Origin: JBBKWG01 sp037968835
Lineage (GTDB): Bacteria; Pseudomonadota; Alphaproteobacteria; Rhodobacterales; Rhodobacteraceae
Direction: 5' to 3'
DNA length: 14,413 nucleotides
Assembly (NCBI GenBank): GCA_037968835.1
Contig: JBBKWG010000145.1
Span: 1 to 14,413 of the forward strand
This document shows, one piece after another, positions 6,430 to 13,000 of this stretch. Made by a program: the position numbers and the translations under genes. Under the pieces are notes generated by a model. That model had not been told where the DNA came from, searched no databases, and worked only from the letters and a program-made list of their open reading frames with translations. Within the stretch, counting starts at the first letter, position 1, and each line of letters opens with the position of its first letter.

Positions 6430-7634
6430 GCGATGACAGGAGCGCGGCGGCCCCGCAGGTGCATCCAGAGCGAACCGACGATGACAAGATTCACAAGGCC
6501 CGCAAGCGCCGCGTTCGCATAGGTTACGGAATAATTGCCGGTCAGGTCATAGGATAGCCCGCCCTGCCATCCGCCAAGACCGTGGCCCACATAGGCGAAT
6601 GCCAGCACGATCCCGGTCGAAGAAGCGCGACGCGCTGGCGAGGTAAGACTGCGGATTGTCACCAACAATCCTGTCATGACACCAGCGTATCCAAAGCCAT
6701 AGATCGCGGCATAGATATAAAAGTGATCAAGTCGGGTCAGGAAGACGAACCCGAAGACAAGGGCGGTCTGCCAGGCCGACGCGGCGAACCAAGCCGGCAA
6801 AGCTCCGATGATGTCGGCAAGGCGTCCAAACGCAACGCGGCCAACGATGGCAATCATCAGCATCACGAACAGGACGCTGCCCGCGTCGGTCGCCGCGATA
6901 TCACGACCCTGCATCAGCGGCACAAGGTGCATCAGCGGCACGGCCATGCAGGTGCAGCAAAACACCACTGCCAACGACATCCACGCGACGATCATGGTGT
7001 TGGGAAGTCCCGACGGTGTCTGATCGGCAAGCCTGCGGTCGCTTGCGGCGATTGGGGCGTCGCGCAACAAAAGCGCGAGTGGGATGAGAATGACGATCGT
7101 TCCGATTCCCTGCGCCGCCATTGCGCCACGCCAACCCAGCGCCTCGATCAGCAGTGCCCCGGTGAATGGCATGCCACCTTGACCGACAGCCTGCCCTGCC
7201 GCAGCGATCCCAAGGGCCAGACCCGCGCCGCGCGTGAACCAGCATCCTACCAGCGCCATGAGCGGTGCTGAAATCGACCCGCCACCAAGCGCGCCAGCGA
7301 AGAAAAAGAGCGAATAGAAATGCCACAGCGACGTCGCCCGCGATGCAGCCAGTGTCGCGAGACCTGTGACCGTGATTCCTAGAAGCACGACCTTCCTCAC
7401 GCCAAAGCGTTCGACCGCGAACCCCATCACCAGCGAACCCACGGCGAGACCAAGCAGCCCGATCGAATTGATAAGTGCAATATCCGCGCGGCTCCAACCC
7501 TCTGACGTTTCCAGCGGGACGAAATAGACCGACAGACCGTTCACAAGCTGACCCAGCACCAACGCGAGGATGGATGCAGAGGCCAGAAGGATGACCCAGC
7601 GATAGGGTTGATCTTGTTCGCTCGTCGATTTCAT
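6426..7634 (-). CDS. MFS transporter
   Basis: This 402-residue major facilitator superfamily protein of the inner membrane has about 12 hydrophobic segments in two bundles of six. The loop between TM2 and TM3 reads GFAVERFGVRKVVLLG, a recognisable form of the MFS signature GxxxDRxGxRxxl, and the related GRLADIIG occurs in the second half. The central cytoplasmic loop is around RDAPIAASDRRLADQ. The general form resembles oxalate/formate or monocarboxylate-type MFS carriers common in Rhodobacterales, but the substrate cannot be assigned. The ATG at 7634 is followed directly by a short polar N-terminus and TM1; no strong Shine-Dalgarno is seen. It converges with the Lrp-family gene with a four-base CTAG overlap of the stop codons. 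Confidence 0.92.
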   Translation of the reverse strand: MKSTSEQDQPYRWVILLASASILALVLGQLVNGLSVYFVPLETSEGWSRADIALINSIGLLGLAVGSLVMGFAVERFGVRKVVLLGITVTGLATLAASRATSLWHFYSLFFFAGALGGGSISAPLMALVGCWFTRGAGLALGIAAAGQAVGQGGMPFTGALLIEALGWRGAMAAQGIGTIVILIPLALLLRDAPIAASDRRLADQTPSGLPNTMIVAWMSLAVVFCCTCMAVPLMHLVPLMQGRDIAATDAGSVLFVMLMIAIVGRVAFGRLADIIGALPAWFAASAWQTALVFGFVFLTRLDHFYIYAAIYGFGYAGVMTGLLVTIRSLTSPARRASSTGIVLAFAYVGHGLGGWQGGLSYDLTGNYSVTYANAALAGLVNLVIVGSLWMHLRGRRAPVIA

Positions 7635-7767
7635 GGCCCAAATCTAGCAGAACGCCGGATGTGCGTCCCGCGGATTCAGACGTCCCGAGACGAGTTCCGA
7701 CACGTTTTGAGAAGCCCCCGAACTCGTGTAGAATTGGGATGGAACCCATACGCGAAAGGATATCCCC

Positions 7768-8301
7768 ATGTTCGATCTCGAAAGGTTTGTCGAAGAATGC
7801 CGTGATGCGGTGCGCGACGATCCAACGCACAGGTCGGTCGCCGAACTTACGCGCCGCGCCCTTGGTGACACCGCCGAATTGACGCGGGCTCTGGGCGAGC
7901 CGACCGGACCGGCGCTGGTGCCGCTTTATGTGTCTGACACTTTGACGATCCTGAACACGGTGTGGTCGCCCGGGCTGATCGTGCCGCCTCACAATCATCG
8001 AATGTGGGCGGTGATCGGCATCTACGGGGGTCGTGAGGACAACATATTCTGGCGTCGGCTTCCAGATGACGCCGACCACGAAATCGAGGCCGCTGGCGCG
8101 AAGTCGCTATGTACCGGAGACGTCGCGCCACTAGGTGCCGACATCATCCATTCGGTCGCGAACCCGACCGCGAAACTGAGTGGCGCACTCCACATCTACG
8201 GCGGCGACTTTTTCGAGGCGGAGCGCAGCGAATGGGATCCGGGTGAGTTGAGCGAGCGACCGTTGGATATGGCGCGGGTCAGGGCTCAATTCTCGGACTG
8301 A
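7768..8301 (+). CDS. cysteine dioxygenase-like cupin protein
   Basis: This is a 177-residue protein of the cupin fold, in the group related to type I cysteine dioxygenases (predicted metal-dependent enzymes). The metal-binding pattern is visible: His75 and His77 in VPPHNHRMWAVIGIYGGRED, and a later His128 in GADIIHSVANP, matching the three-His iron site of cysteine dioxygenase. A C-terminal LHIYGGDFF segment is also typical of this group. The N-terminal 50 residues are helical. AAAGGA precedes the ATG. The true substrate, a thiol or otherwise, cannot be told. It is divergent from the MFS gene and followed by a separate promoter for the next gene. Confidence 0.82.
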   Translation: MFDLERFVEECRDAVRDDPTHRSVAELTRRALGDTAELTRALGEPTGPALVPLYVSDTLTILNTVWSPGLIVPPHNHRMWAVIGIYGGREDNIFWRRLPDDADHEIEAAGAKSLCTGDVAPLGADIIHSVANPTAKLSGALHIYGGDFFEAERSEWDPGELSERPLDMARVRAQFSD

Positions 8302-8310
8302 CGCGAAAGC

Positions 8311-8324
8311 TTGATACCGATCAA
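8311..8324 (+). promoter_or_regulatory. perfect FNR/FnrL-type binding site
   Basis: TTGATACCGATCAA matches exactly the known FNR consensus TTGAT-N4-ATCAA. It lies 10 bases after the cupin stop codon and 60 bases before the start of the SpoIIAA-like gene. If the hexamer TAGGAT at 8346-8351 is the -10 element, transcription would start near 8358 and the site would be centred near -41, the classical activating position. Regulation is predicted, not shown. Confidence 0.7.
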
Positions 8325-8345
8325 GGCAAGTGCCGCGCTGGTATT

Positions 8346-8351
8346 TAGGAT
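8346..8351 (+). promoter_or_regulatory. candidate -10 element of the SpoIIAA-like gene
   Basis: TAGGAT matches TATAAT at four of six positions and is spaced from the FNR-type box as in class II activated promoters. No good -35 element is present, as expected if an activator takes its place. It is a short motif and was picked by position. Confidence 0.35.
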
Positions 8352-8384
8352 CGGTCGGGACCTTACAGAATGGAGAGCACGAAA

Positions 8385-9110
8385 ATGATCGAGGTTAAGA
8401 AACTCGACCGCGACGATCTGATGGAGATCCGGATCTCGGGCACGGTGACAGATGAGGATTATCGAAACATTCTGACGCCCGCGCTGGATCAGGCCATCGA
8501 GCGTGGCGAACGGATCCGGGCGCTCGTTGTCCTCAAATCCGATCTTTCGGACTTCACATTTGGTGCACTGATGGACGATGCCCGGCTGGGCTTGAAGCAC
8601 TGGCGAGGGTTCGACCGGCTGGCACTGGTGACTGGTTCGAAGGCGATCAAGACGATGGTCAAGGCGTTCTCGGTCGTCATTCCGTGCCCGGTGCGCGTCT
8701 TCGACGCAGACGAGACCGAAGACGCGCATCGCTGGCTGGTTGAATCGCTGGGGGCGATCCATCAGCGCGATCTTGGCGACGGGGTTCTCCATGTCCAGCT
8801 AGTGGGTGCACTCGACAGCGCGGTCTACGAAGAGGAATCGCGCGACATCGCAGCGTTCATCGCACGCAACGACAAGTTCCGGCTGCTACTGGATCTACGT
8901 GAATTCGACGGCTGGCAGGGGCTCGGCGCGATTGGCGAACACTTCCGACTGGTGCGTGACCATGCGGGCGCCCTGGACCGTGCAGCGATCGTGGGCGACG
9001 CGGGTTGGCAGGCGCTGGCAGTCCAGATCGGCAAGCGAGTCATTGGCAAGGACGCGCGGTATTTCGACGACGATGAGTTCGCCGAGGCGGTTGACTGGCT
9101 AAAAACCTGA
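8385..9110 (+). CDS. protein with two tandem SpoIIAA-like (STAS-fold) domains
   Basis: This is a 241-residue soluble protein formed of two SpoIIAA-like units. Unit one covers about residues 1-120 (IEVKKLDRDDLMEIRISGTV, DFTFGALMDDARLGLKHW, RLALVTGSKAIKTM, VFDADETEDAHRWL). Unit two covers about 126-241 (DGVLHVQLVGALDS, LLLDLREFDGWQG, RAAIVGDAGWQALA, ARYFDDDEFAEAVDWL). The common form of the family is a single domain of about 120 residues, so this is a fused duplication. The ATG at 8385 is preferred because GGAGAG lies 7 bases upstream; an ATG at 8370 is possible but poorly supported. An FNR-type site upstream suggests induction at low oxygen. The biochemical role of the family is not well known; some structures bind lipid-like ligands. 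Confidence 0.85.
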   Translation: MIEVKKLDRDDLMEIRISGTVTDEDYRNILTPALDQAIERGERIRALVVLKSDLSDFTFGALMDDARLGLKHWRGFDRLALVTGSKAIKTMVKAFSVVIPCPVRVFDADETEDAHRWLVESLGAIHQRDLGDGVLHVQLVGALDSAVYEEESRDIAAFIARNDKFRLLLDLREFDGWQGLGAIGEHFRLVRDHAGALDRAAIVGDAGWQALAVQIGKRVIGKDARYFDDDEFAEAVDWLKT

Positions 9111-9117
9111 GGCCCTG

Positions 9118-9152
9118 AAAACAACAAACCCCCGGACATGCGTCGCGGGGGT
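9118..9152 (-). terminator. terminator of rpsU, facing left
   Basis: On the minus strand, ACCCCCG and CGGGGGT form a 7-base-pair stem around an 11-base loop, followed by the T-rich tail TTTGTTGTTTT. It lies 42 bases after the rpsU stop codon. The plus-strand tail is poor in T, so it is likely mainly for rpsU, although it may also stop transcription from the SpoIIAA-like gene. Confidence 0.7.
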
Positions 9153-9194
9153 CGTCGTTTGACGGACCGAAGCCCATCCAGTGCGTGACGCTTT

Positions 9195-9401
9195 TTAGAG
9201 CATACCTTCGCGCTGTGCTTTCTTCCGTGCGAGTTTGCGGGCACGGCGAATGGCCTCGGCCTTTTCGCGTGCGCGTTTTTCGGACGGTTTCTCGAAATGT
9301 TGCCGAAGCTTCATCTCGCGGAAAACACCTTCACGTTGCAGCTTCTTCTTCAGGGCACGAAGCGCCTGATCGACGTTGTTGTCGCGAACACTGACCTGCA
9401 T
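9195..9401 (-). CDS. rpsU: 30S ribosomal protein bS21
   Basis: This is a 68-residue basic protein of the small ribosomal subunit, involved in translation initiation. The sequence is typical: MQVSVRDNNVDQALRALKKK, then LQREGVFREMKLRQHFEKPS, and a long Arg/Lys/Ala-rich C-terminal helix (KRAREKAEAIRRARKLARKK). The length is normal for alphaproteobacteria. The start is fixed by the conserved N-terminus. The ribosome binding site region is folded into a small hairpin, described separately. It is divergent from a COQ9-family gene, an arrangement I associate with Rhodobacterales, and has its own terminator. Confidence 0.98.
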   Translation of the reverse strand: MQVSVRDNNVDQALRALKKKLQREGVFREMKLRQHFEKPSEKRAREKAEAIRRARKLARKKAQREGML

Positions 9402-9415
9402 GTGGTTTTCACCAC
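9402..9415 (-). promoter_or_regulatory. hairpin with GAAA loop at the rpsU start codon
   Basis: The minus strand reads GTGGT-GAAA-ACCAC directly before the ATG: a perfect 5-base-pair stem with a GNRA-type tetraloop. The candidate Shine-Dalgarno AAAGGTGG at 9412-9419 overlaps the 5' side of the stem. Folding could mask the site, or shorten the otherwise long distance between AAAGG and the start codon. Confidence 0.5.
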
Positions 9416-9430
9416 CTTTCTAGGTTTGAG

Positions 9431-9463
9431 TTGCATAAATTGCAGGAAGGGGCGCTATAGCAA
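9431..9463. promoter_or_regulatory. possible divergent promoters for rpsU and the COQ9-family gene
   Basis: On the plus strand TTGCAT (9431-9436) and CTATAG (9455-9460) are 18 bases apart, pointing to the COQ9-family gene. On the minus strand TTGCTA (9458-9463) and ATTTAT (9435-9440) are 17 bases apart, pointing to rpsU. Both are partial matches to the -35/-10 consensus and lie where promoters are needed, but chance matches cannot be excluded. Confidence 0.3.
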
Positions 9464-9515
9464 AGCTGCATTAGCTTGTCTACCGTAGGAGTTCATCCCA
9501 ACGGAGGCCGGGAAC

Positions 9516-10211
9516 ATGACGGACACACCCATATCGCCGCTGGACAAGTTGTTGGACGCCGCATTGCCGCACGTCCCGTTCGAGGGCTGGTCGCCAAAAA
9601 CGTTTCAAGCCGCTATCGCGGACAGCGGCATGAGCGAAGCCGAGGCGAATGCGCTCGCACCGCGCGGGGCAGTCGACTTGGCCGTGGCGTTTCATCGGCG
9701 CGGTGACCGCGCGATGGTGGCGCGGTTGAAGACGGCGGACCTGGGTGAAATGCGGTTTCGCGACAAAGTTGCCGCGGCATTGCGTTTTCGCGTCGAAGCG
9801 ATGGAGGATCGCGAAGCGGTGCGCCGTGCCTCGGCTATGTTCGCGCTGCCCCATCATGCGGGCGACGGCCTGAAACTGGTCTGGGAGACGGCCGATTACG
9901 TCTGGAACGCGCTCGGCGACACCTCGCAGGATGTGAACTGGTATACCAAACGGGCGACGCTGAGCGGCGTCTGGGCCTCGGTCGTACTGTTTTGGCTGGG
10001 CGACGATTCCGTTGGTTTCAGCGATACACATGCCTTCATCGACCGACGCATCGACGACGTCATGACCATCGAGAAGATCAAAGTACGGCTGCGGGAAAAT
10101 CCGCTGACCAAACCCCTTATGTCGCTGCAAGCGAGCCTTTTCGGCAAGGTCCGGGCGCCTGACCGTTCCCGCCTGAACGATTTACCCGGCCGGTGGAGCG
10201 GCCGCCCATGA
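9516..10211 (+). CDS. COQ9 family protein (ubiquinone biosynthesis accessory)
   Basis: This 231-residue member of the COQ9 family has a TetR-like helical fold. In eukaryotes COQ9 binds lipid and helps the COQ7 hydroxylase in ubiquinone synthesis; the bacterial role is inferred from that. Visible family features are the N-terminal LLDAALPHVPFEGWSPKTFQ segment, SEAEANALAPRGAVDLAVAF, FRDKVAAALRFRVEAM, and the signature region GDGLKLVWETADYVWNALGDTSQDVNWYTKRATLSGVWAS. A C-terminal amphipathic helix (TIEKIKVRLRENPLTKPL) is of the type used for membrane contact. GGAGG lies upstream of the ATG. It overlaps the next gene by four bases (ATGA), indicating one operon. Confidence 0.92.
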   Translation: MTDTPISPLDKLLDAALPHVPFEGWSPKTFQAAIADSGMSEAEANALAPRGAVDLAVAFHRRGDRAMVARLKTADLGEMRFRDKVAAALRFRVEAMEDREAVRRASAMFALPHHAGDGLKLVWETADYVWNALGDTSQDVNWYTKRATLSGVWASVVLFWLGDDSVGFSDTHAFIDRRIDDVMTIEKIKVRLRENPLTKPLMSLQASLFGKVRAPDRSRLNDLPGRWSGRP

Positions 10212-11188
10212 GCGTTGCGATGCGCGTGATCGAAATCCGCGAGCCCGGCGGCCCGGAAGTCTTGCGTCTGGCCGAACGACCGCGCCCCGAACCGCGATAT
10301 GGCGAGGTGCTGATCCGGGTCGCCTATGCCGGCGTGAACCGCCCCGATGCTCTGCAACGCGCGGGCAGCTACGCGCCGCCGCCAACCGCATCCGATCTTC
10401 CGGGCCTAGAGGCTTCGGGCCACATTGCGGCACTGGGTCCGGGCGTGTCCGAGCTTGCTCAGGGTGATGCGGTTTGCGCCCTGTTGCCCGGCGGTGGATA
10501 TGCTGAATACGTCGTCACACCAGCAGCGCATTGCCTGCCAGTGCCAGACGGCATGTCGCTGGACCGGGCCGCCTGTTTGCCAGAGACATTCTTCACCGTC
10601 TGGACGAATGTTTTCATGCGCGGGCGGCTGAAGGGGGGCGAAGTTTTTCTGGTGCACGGCGGATCGTCGGGCATCGGCACAACGGCGATCCAACTGGCAC
10701 ATCATTTCGGAGCGCGTGTTTTCACGACTGCGGGAAGCGACGCCAAGTGTTACGTTTGCCTAGAACTTGGAGCGGAGCGGGCGATCAATTATCGCAACGA
10801 GGATTTCGTCGACGTTCTGCGGCAAGACGGGGGCGCGGATTTGATCCTCGACATGGTTGGCGGATCGTATCTGCCCAGGAACGTGAAGGCGCTGAAGAAT
10901 GACGGACGCCTGGTTCAGATCGCATTCCTGACGGGGCCAAAAGTGGAACTGAACTTCGCCGAGGTCATGGTGCGCCGCCTGACGATCACAGGATCAACAC
11001 TTCGCCCGCAATCTGACGTCGCAAAAGCAGAGATTGCGCGTGAGTTGCGCACGCATGTCTGGCCGCTACTTGCCGCAGGCCGGATCGGCCCTGTAATGGA
11101 CCGGGAGTTCCCGCTGGAGGATGCAGCCGGGGCGCACCGGGCACTTGAGGCAGATCACATCGGTAAAATTGTGCTCGCGGTGGCTTGA
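10208..11188 (+). CDS. NAD(P)H quinone oxidoreductase, PIG3 type (zinc-independent MDR)
   Basis: This 326-residue medium-chain dehydrogenase/reductase of the quinone oxidoreductase group most closely follows the PIG3/TP53I3-like pattern. The N-terminal GroES-like domain includes EIREPGGPEVLRLAERPRPE, VAYAGVNRPDALQRAG and LPGLEASGHI. It lacks the zinc ligands of true alcohol dehydrogenases. The Rossmann motif is LVHGGSSGIGTTAIQLA (about 148-164), then GARVFTTAGSDAKC and GAERAINYRNEDF. The start at 10208 is chosen for the ATGA overlap with the COQ9-family stop and GGAG 9 bases upstream; an ATG at 10220 is an alternative. Co-transcription with a COQ9-family gene suggests a link to quinone metabolism, which is inference. 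Confidence 0.93.
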   Translation: MSVAMRVIEIREPGGPEVLRLAERPRPEPRYGEVLIRVAYAGVNRPDALQRAGSYAPPPTASDLPGLEASGHIAALGPGVSELAQGDAVCALLPGGGYAEYVVTPAAHCLPVPDGMSLDRAACLPETFFTVWTNVFMRGRLKGGEVFLVHGGSSGIGTTAIQLAHHFGARVFTTAGSDAKCYVCLELGAERAINYRNEDFVDVLRQDGGADLILDMVGGSYLPRNVKALKNDGRLVQIAFLTGPKVELNFAEVMVRRLTITGSTLRPQSDVAKAEIARELRTHVWPLLAAGRIGPVMDREFPLEDAAGAHRALEADHIGKIVLAVA

Positions 11189-11199
11189 TTGGCGAGCCC

Positions 11200-12060
11200 C
11201 TAAGCGGTTTTGACGGCCAGCCGATAAAGATGCCAGGTCGCGTGTCCGAGGATCGGCAGCACAAGCACCAGTCCGACGAACGCTGGAAGTGAGCCGACGA
11301 ACAACGACGCGGCGACGATCACTCCCCAACTTGCGATCACGCGGGGATTCTCGCGGAATACACCGATGGACGTCATGATCGCGGTCGGCACACCGACGTG
11401 CTTGTCCAGCAACAGGGGGAAACTGACGACGCTGATCGCCAGCACAGCAAGTGCAAAGATAAACCCGACGGCGACCCCAATAATGATCATCGCCCAGCCG
11501 GCGCCAGTCGTGAGAACATCCGTCATGAAGGTGGCGATGGAAGCCGGAGGTTCAGGACCGAGGGTCAGAGTGTAGATCAGGTTCGCGACCAGCAGCCAGA
11601 CCAGGAATATACCGATCAGGTACAGACCCATCACAACGAGAGCGCTGAAATTCGGGTCTCGCACAACGTTCAATGCCGCAAGCCAAGTGACGTCCTCGCC
11701 CATTTCGCGGCGGCGACTGACCTCGTACAAGCCGACCGCCGCCAACGGGCCGAGCAACGCAAAACCGGCCGCGACGGGGAACAACAACGGCAACAGGTTC
11801 ATGTTCAGGGCCAGACCGGCAAGAACCAGACCGATGATCGGATAGATCAGGCAAATGAACATCACATCGGCGCGGGATACCGAGAAATCTTCGAGTCCCT
11901 TGCGAAGCGCCGTGCGCAAATCCTCGTTCGTCAAATGCTGGATCGACAGATCAGCGGCGTCTGTTCCACCAATTGCTTCGACCGACTCGGTTACATGCTC
12001 GCCCGCCCCGACAAGTCGCTGAGCTGTCCACGAAAGCGGGTTGCCGATTGTCTTGACCAT
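11200..12060 (-). CDS. DUF2189 integral membrane protein
   Basis: This is a 286-residue inner-membrane protein of unknown function in the DUF2189 family. A polar N-terminus of about 65 residues is followed by about six hydrophobic segments, around 66-87, 92-112, 138-166, 186-216, 243-260 and 262-275. Family-typical sequences are LRKGLEDFSVSRADVMF, LLGPLAAVGLYEVSRRREMG, SFPLLLDKHVGVPTAI and the C-terminal LPILGHATWHLYRLAV. The ATG at 12060 is preferred because AAAGGA lies at proper distance; upstream ATG and TTG codons in the same frame fall on top of that ribosome binding site. It converges with the quinone oxidoreductase gene with 11 bases between. No function is proposed. Confidence 0.9.
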   Translation of the reverse strand: MVKTIGNPLSWTAQRLVGAGEHVTESVEAIGGTDAADLSIQHLTNEDLRTALRKGLEDFSVSRADVMFICLIYPIIGLVLAGLALNMNLLPLLFPVAAGFALLGPLAAVGLYEVSRRREMGEDVTWLAALNVVRDPNFSALVVMGLYLIGIFLVWLLVANLIYTLTLGPEPPASIATFMTDVLTTGAGWAMIIIGVAVGFIFALAVLAISVVSFPLLLDKHVGVPTAIMTSIGVFRENPRVIASWGVIVAASLFVGSLPAFVGLVLVLPILGHATWHLYRLAVKTA

Positions 12061-12248
12061 GTCCATTCCTTTCAAGAATGTCGCTGCATTCTCGGGATGG
12101 CGGTCCAGATCGCGGACAGGCGGGCTGGACGCCAGCCTCCGAACAGACTTTCAGTCTAGCAGATTTCCGCTTTCATTTCAGTCACTTTCGAGAGAGCCCA
12201 AGTGGAAACTTTTTTGCACGCTGTTTGACGTGCGCAGCAGGGCCGCAT

Positions 12249-12878
12249 TCAGCGGATGGGTTCGAACAAGGCGTCAGTCAGTGTGCAATCGCGGATCACG
12301 TCCGCGCCGCAAATGCGCGGTTCAAGATCGCGGCTAAGACAAAGGCGCGCTTCCTCGATACGACCCTGTTTGCAGGTGATCGTCAGCATGTCGGGCGACC
12401 AGTCCGGGTTGGCCTCGATAAACGCTTCTTCGATGACACGCGCGGGCAGACGCACGGCATTTTCAAGCTGCCGGAAGATCGCGGGACGATTGACCCGTTC
12501 AAAGGCGGTCCGTGCCAGCGAGTAATAGTCTACTGACGCCAACCCCGAACACCTGCCATGCTTGTTCCATTGATGCCATGCGCTACCGGACGTTCCCATG
12601 ATGTCGGCCATTGCGGAGGTATCGGCGCGCGAGGGGTTTCGGGTCTCGGTGCGGCAATAGCTGGGCCAGCCGCTTTCATATTGCGGCCAAAGACCGTGCA
12701 GAACCCAGCCGAAATCTCTGGCTCCATCGCACTGGGGCGAGCGGCGCGCGTCGCCTTCAAGGGCGCACCAGGACGGCGACCAGGACAACGAAAGCACGTA
12801 ATAGTCGAACTCTCCGGCAGGCTCGCCCTCGGCGCGCGCAAGGCCCGCGCTTAGCAGCAACAGAAAAATCCAGCGCAT
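12249..12878 (-). CDS. secreted ribonuclease T2 family protein
   Basis: This 209-residue RNase T2 homologue would cut RNA without strong base preference outside the cytoplasm, leaving 2',3'-cyclic phosphates. A signal peptide covers about 1-16 (MRWIFLLLLSAGLARA). The family features are YYVLSLSWSPSWC, the first active-site box FGWVLHGLWPQYE with His61, and the second box WHQWNKHGRCSG with Lys106 and His107. In the reference enzyme RNase Rh the second box carries a Glu where Gln103 is found here. Several Cys residues (38, 50, 75, 110 and C-terminal ones) suit disulfides. The start at 12878 has GAGGAA just upstream, and in-frame extension beyond it would destroy the signal peptide. It is divergent from trcR. 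Confidence 0.93.
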   Translation of the reverse strand: MRWIFLLLLSAGLARAEGEPAGEFDYYVLSLSWSPSWCALEGDARRSPQCDGARDFGWVLHGLWPQYESGWPSYCRTETRNPSRADTSAMADIMGTSGSAWHQWNKHGRCSGLASVDYYSLARTAFERVNRPAIFRQLENAVRLPARVIEEAFIEANPDWSPDMLTITCKQGRIEEARLCLSRDLEPRICGADVIRDCTLTDALFEPIR

Positions 12879-12907
12879 TTCCTCTTTTCCTTCCGGCCCG
12901 TCGAGTC

Positions 12908-12913
12908 TATATA
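12908..12913. promoter_or_regulatory. shared TATATA, possible -10 for the RNase T2 / trcR divergent pair
   Basis: TATATA is self-complementary and the best -10-like hexamer in the 122-base gap between the divergent starts. It could serve either direction. No convincing -35 hexamer accompanies it. Confidence 0.3.
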
Positions 12914-12942
12914 CCCGCCAACTTCCCCGAAATCGAGGTAGT

Positions 12943-12956
12943 GGTCCACCTGGACC
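12943..12956 (+). repeat. inverted repeat 1 in the trcR leader
   Basis: GGTCCA-CC-TGGACC is a perfect 6-base-pair inverted repeat 45 bases before the trcR start codon. It is a candidate operator or part of an RNA structure. Confidence 0.6.
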
Positions 12957-12962
12957 GGCCGT

Positions 12963-12979
12963 TTTCCCGGCGCGGGAAA
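12963..12979 (+). repeat. inverted repeat 2 in the trcR leader
   Basis: TTTCCCG-GCG-CGGGAAA is a perfect 7-base-pair inverted repeat ending 8 bases before the AGGAG ribosome binding site (12988-12992) of trcR. There is no T-run after it, so it is not a standard terminator. Confidence 0.65.
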
Positions 12980-13000
12980 GAACTGTCAGGAGACGATGCA

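Noticed and set aside
6901..8079. 392-codon minus-strand frame overlapping the MFS gene and the cupin gene
   Set aside because: It is Arg/Gly-rich with no domain and overlaps two convincingly coding genes in other frames.
9480..10130. 216-codon minus-strand frame opposite the COQ9-family gene
   Set aside because: No domain is recognised, and the COQ9 signature on the plus strand is clear.
12123..12157. Two small hairpins (GGCTGG-ACG-CCAGCC and AGACT-TTC-AGTCT) upstream of the DUF2189 gene
   Set aside because: The stems are 5-6 base pairs with no T-run and no clear relation to a start codon; they are frequent by chance.
11398..12159. 253-codon plus-strand frame opposite the DUF2189 gene
   Set aside because: It is rich in Gln/Arg/Asp/His, as expected for the complement of membrane-segment codons, and has no domain.
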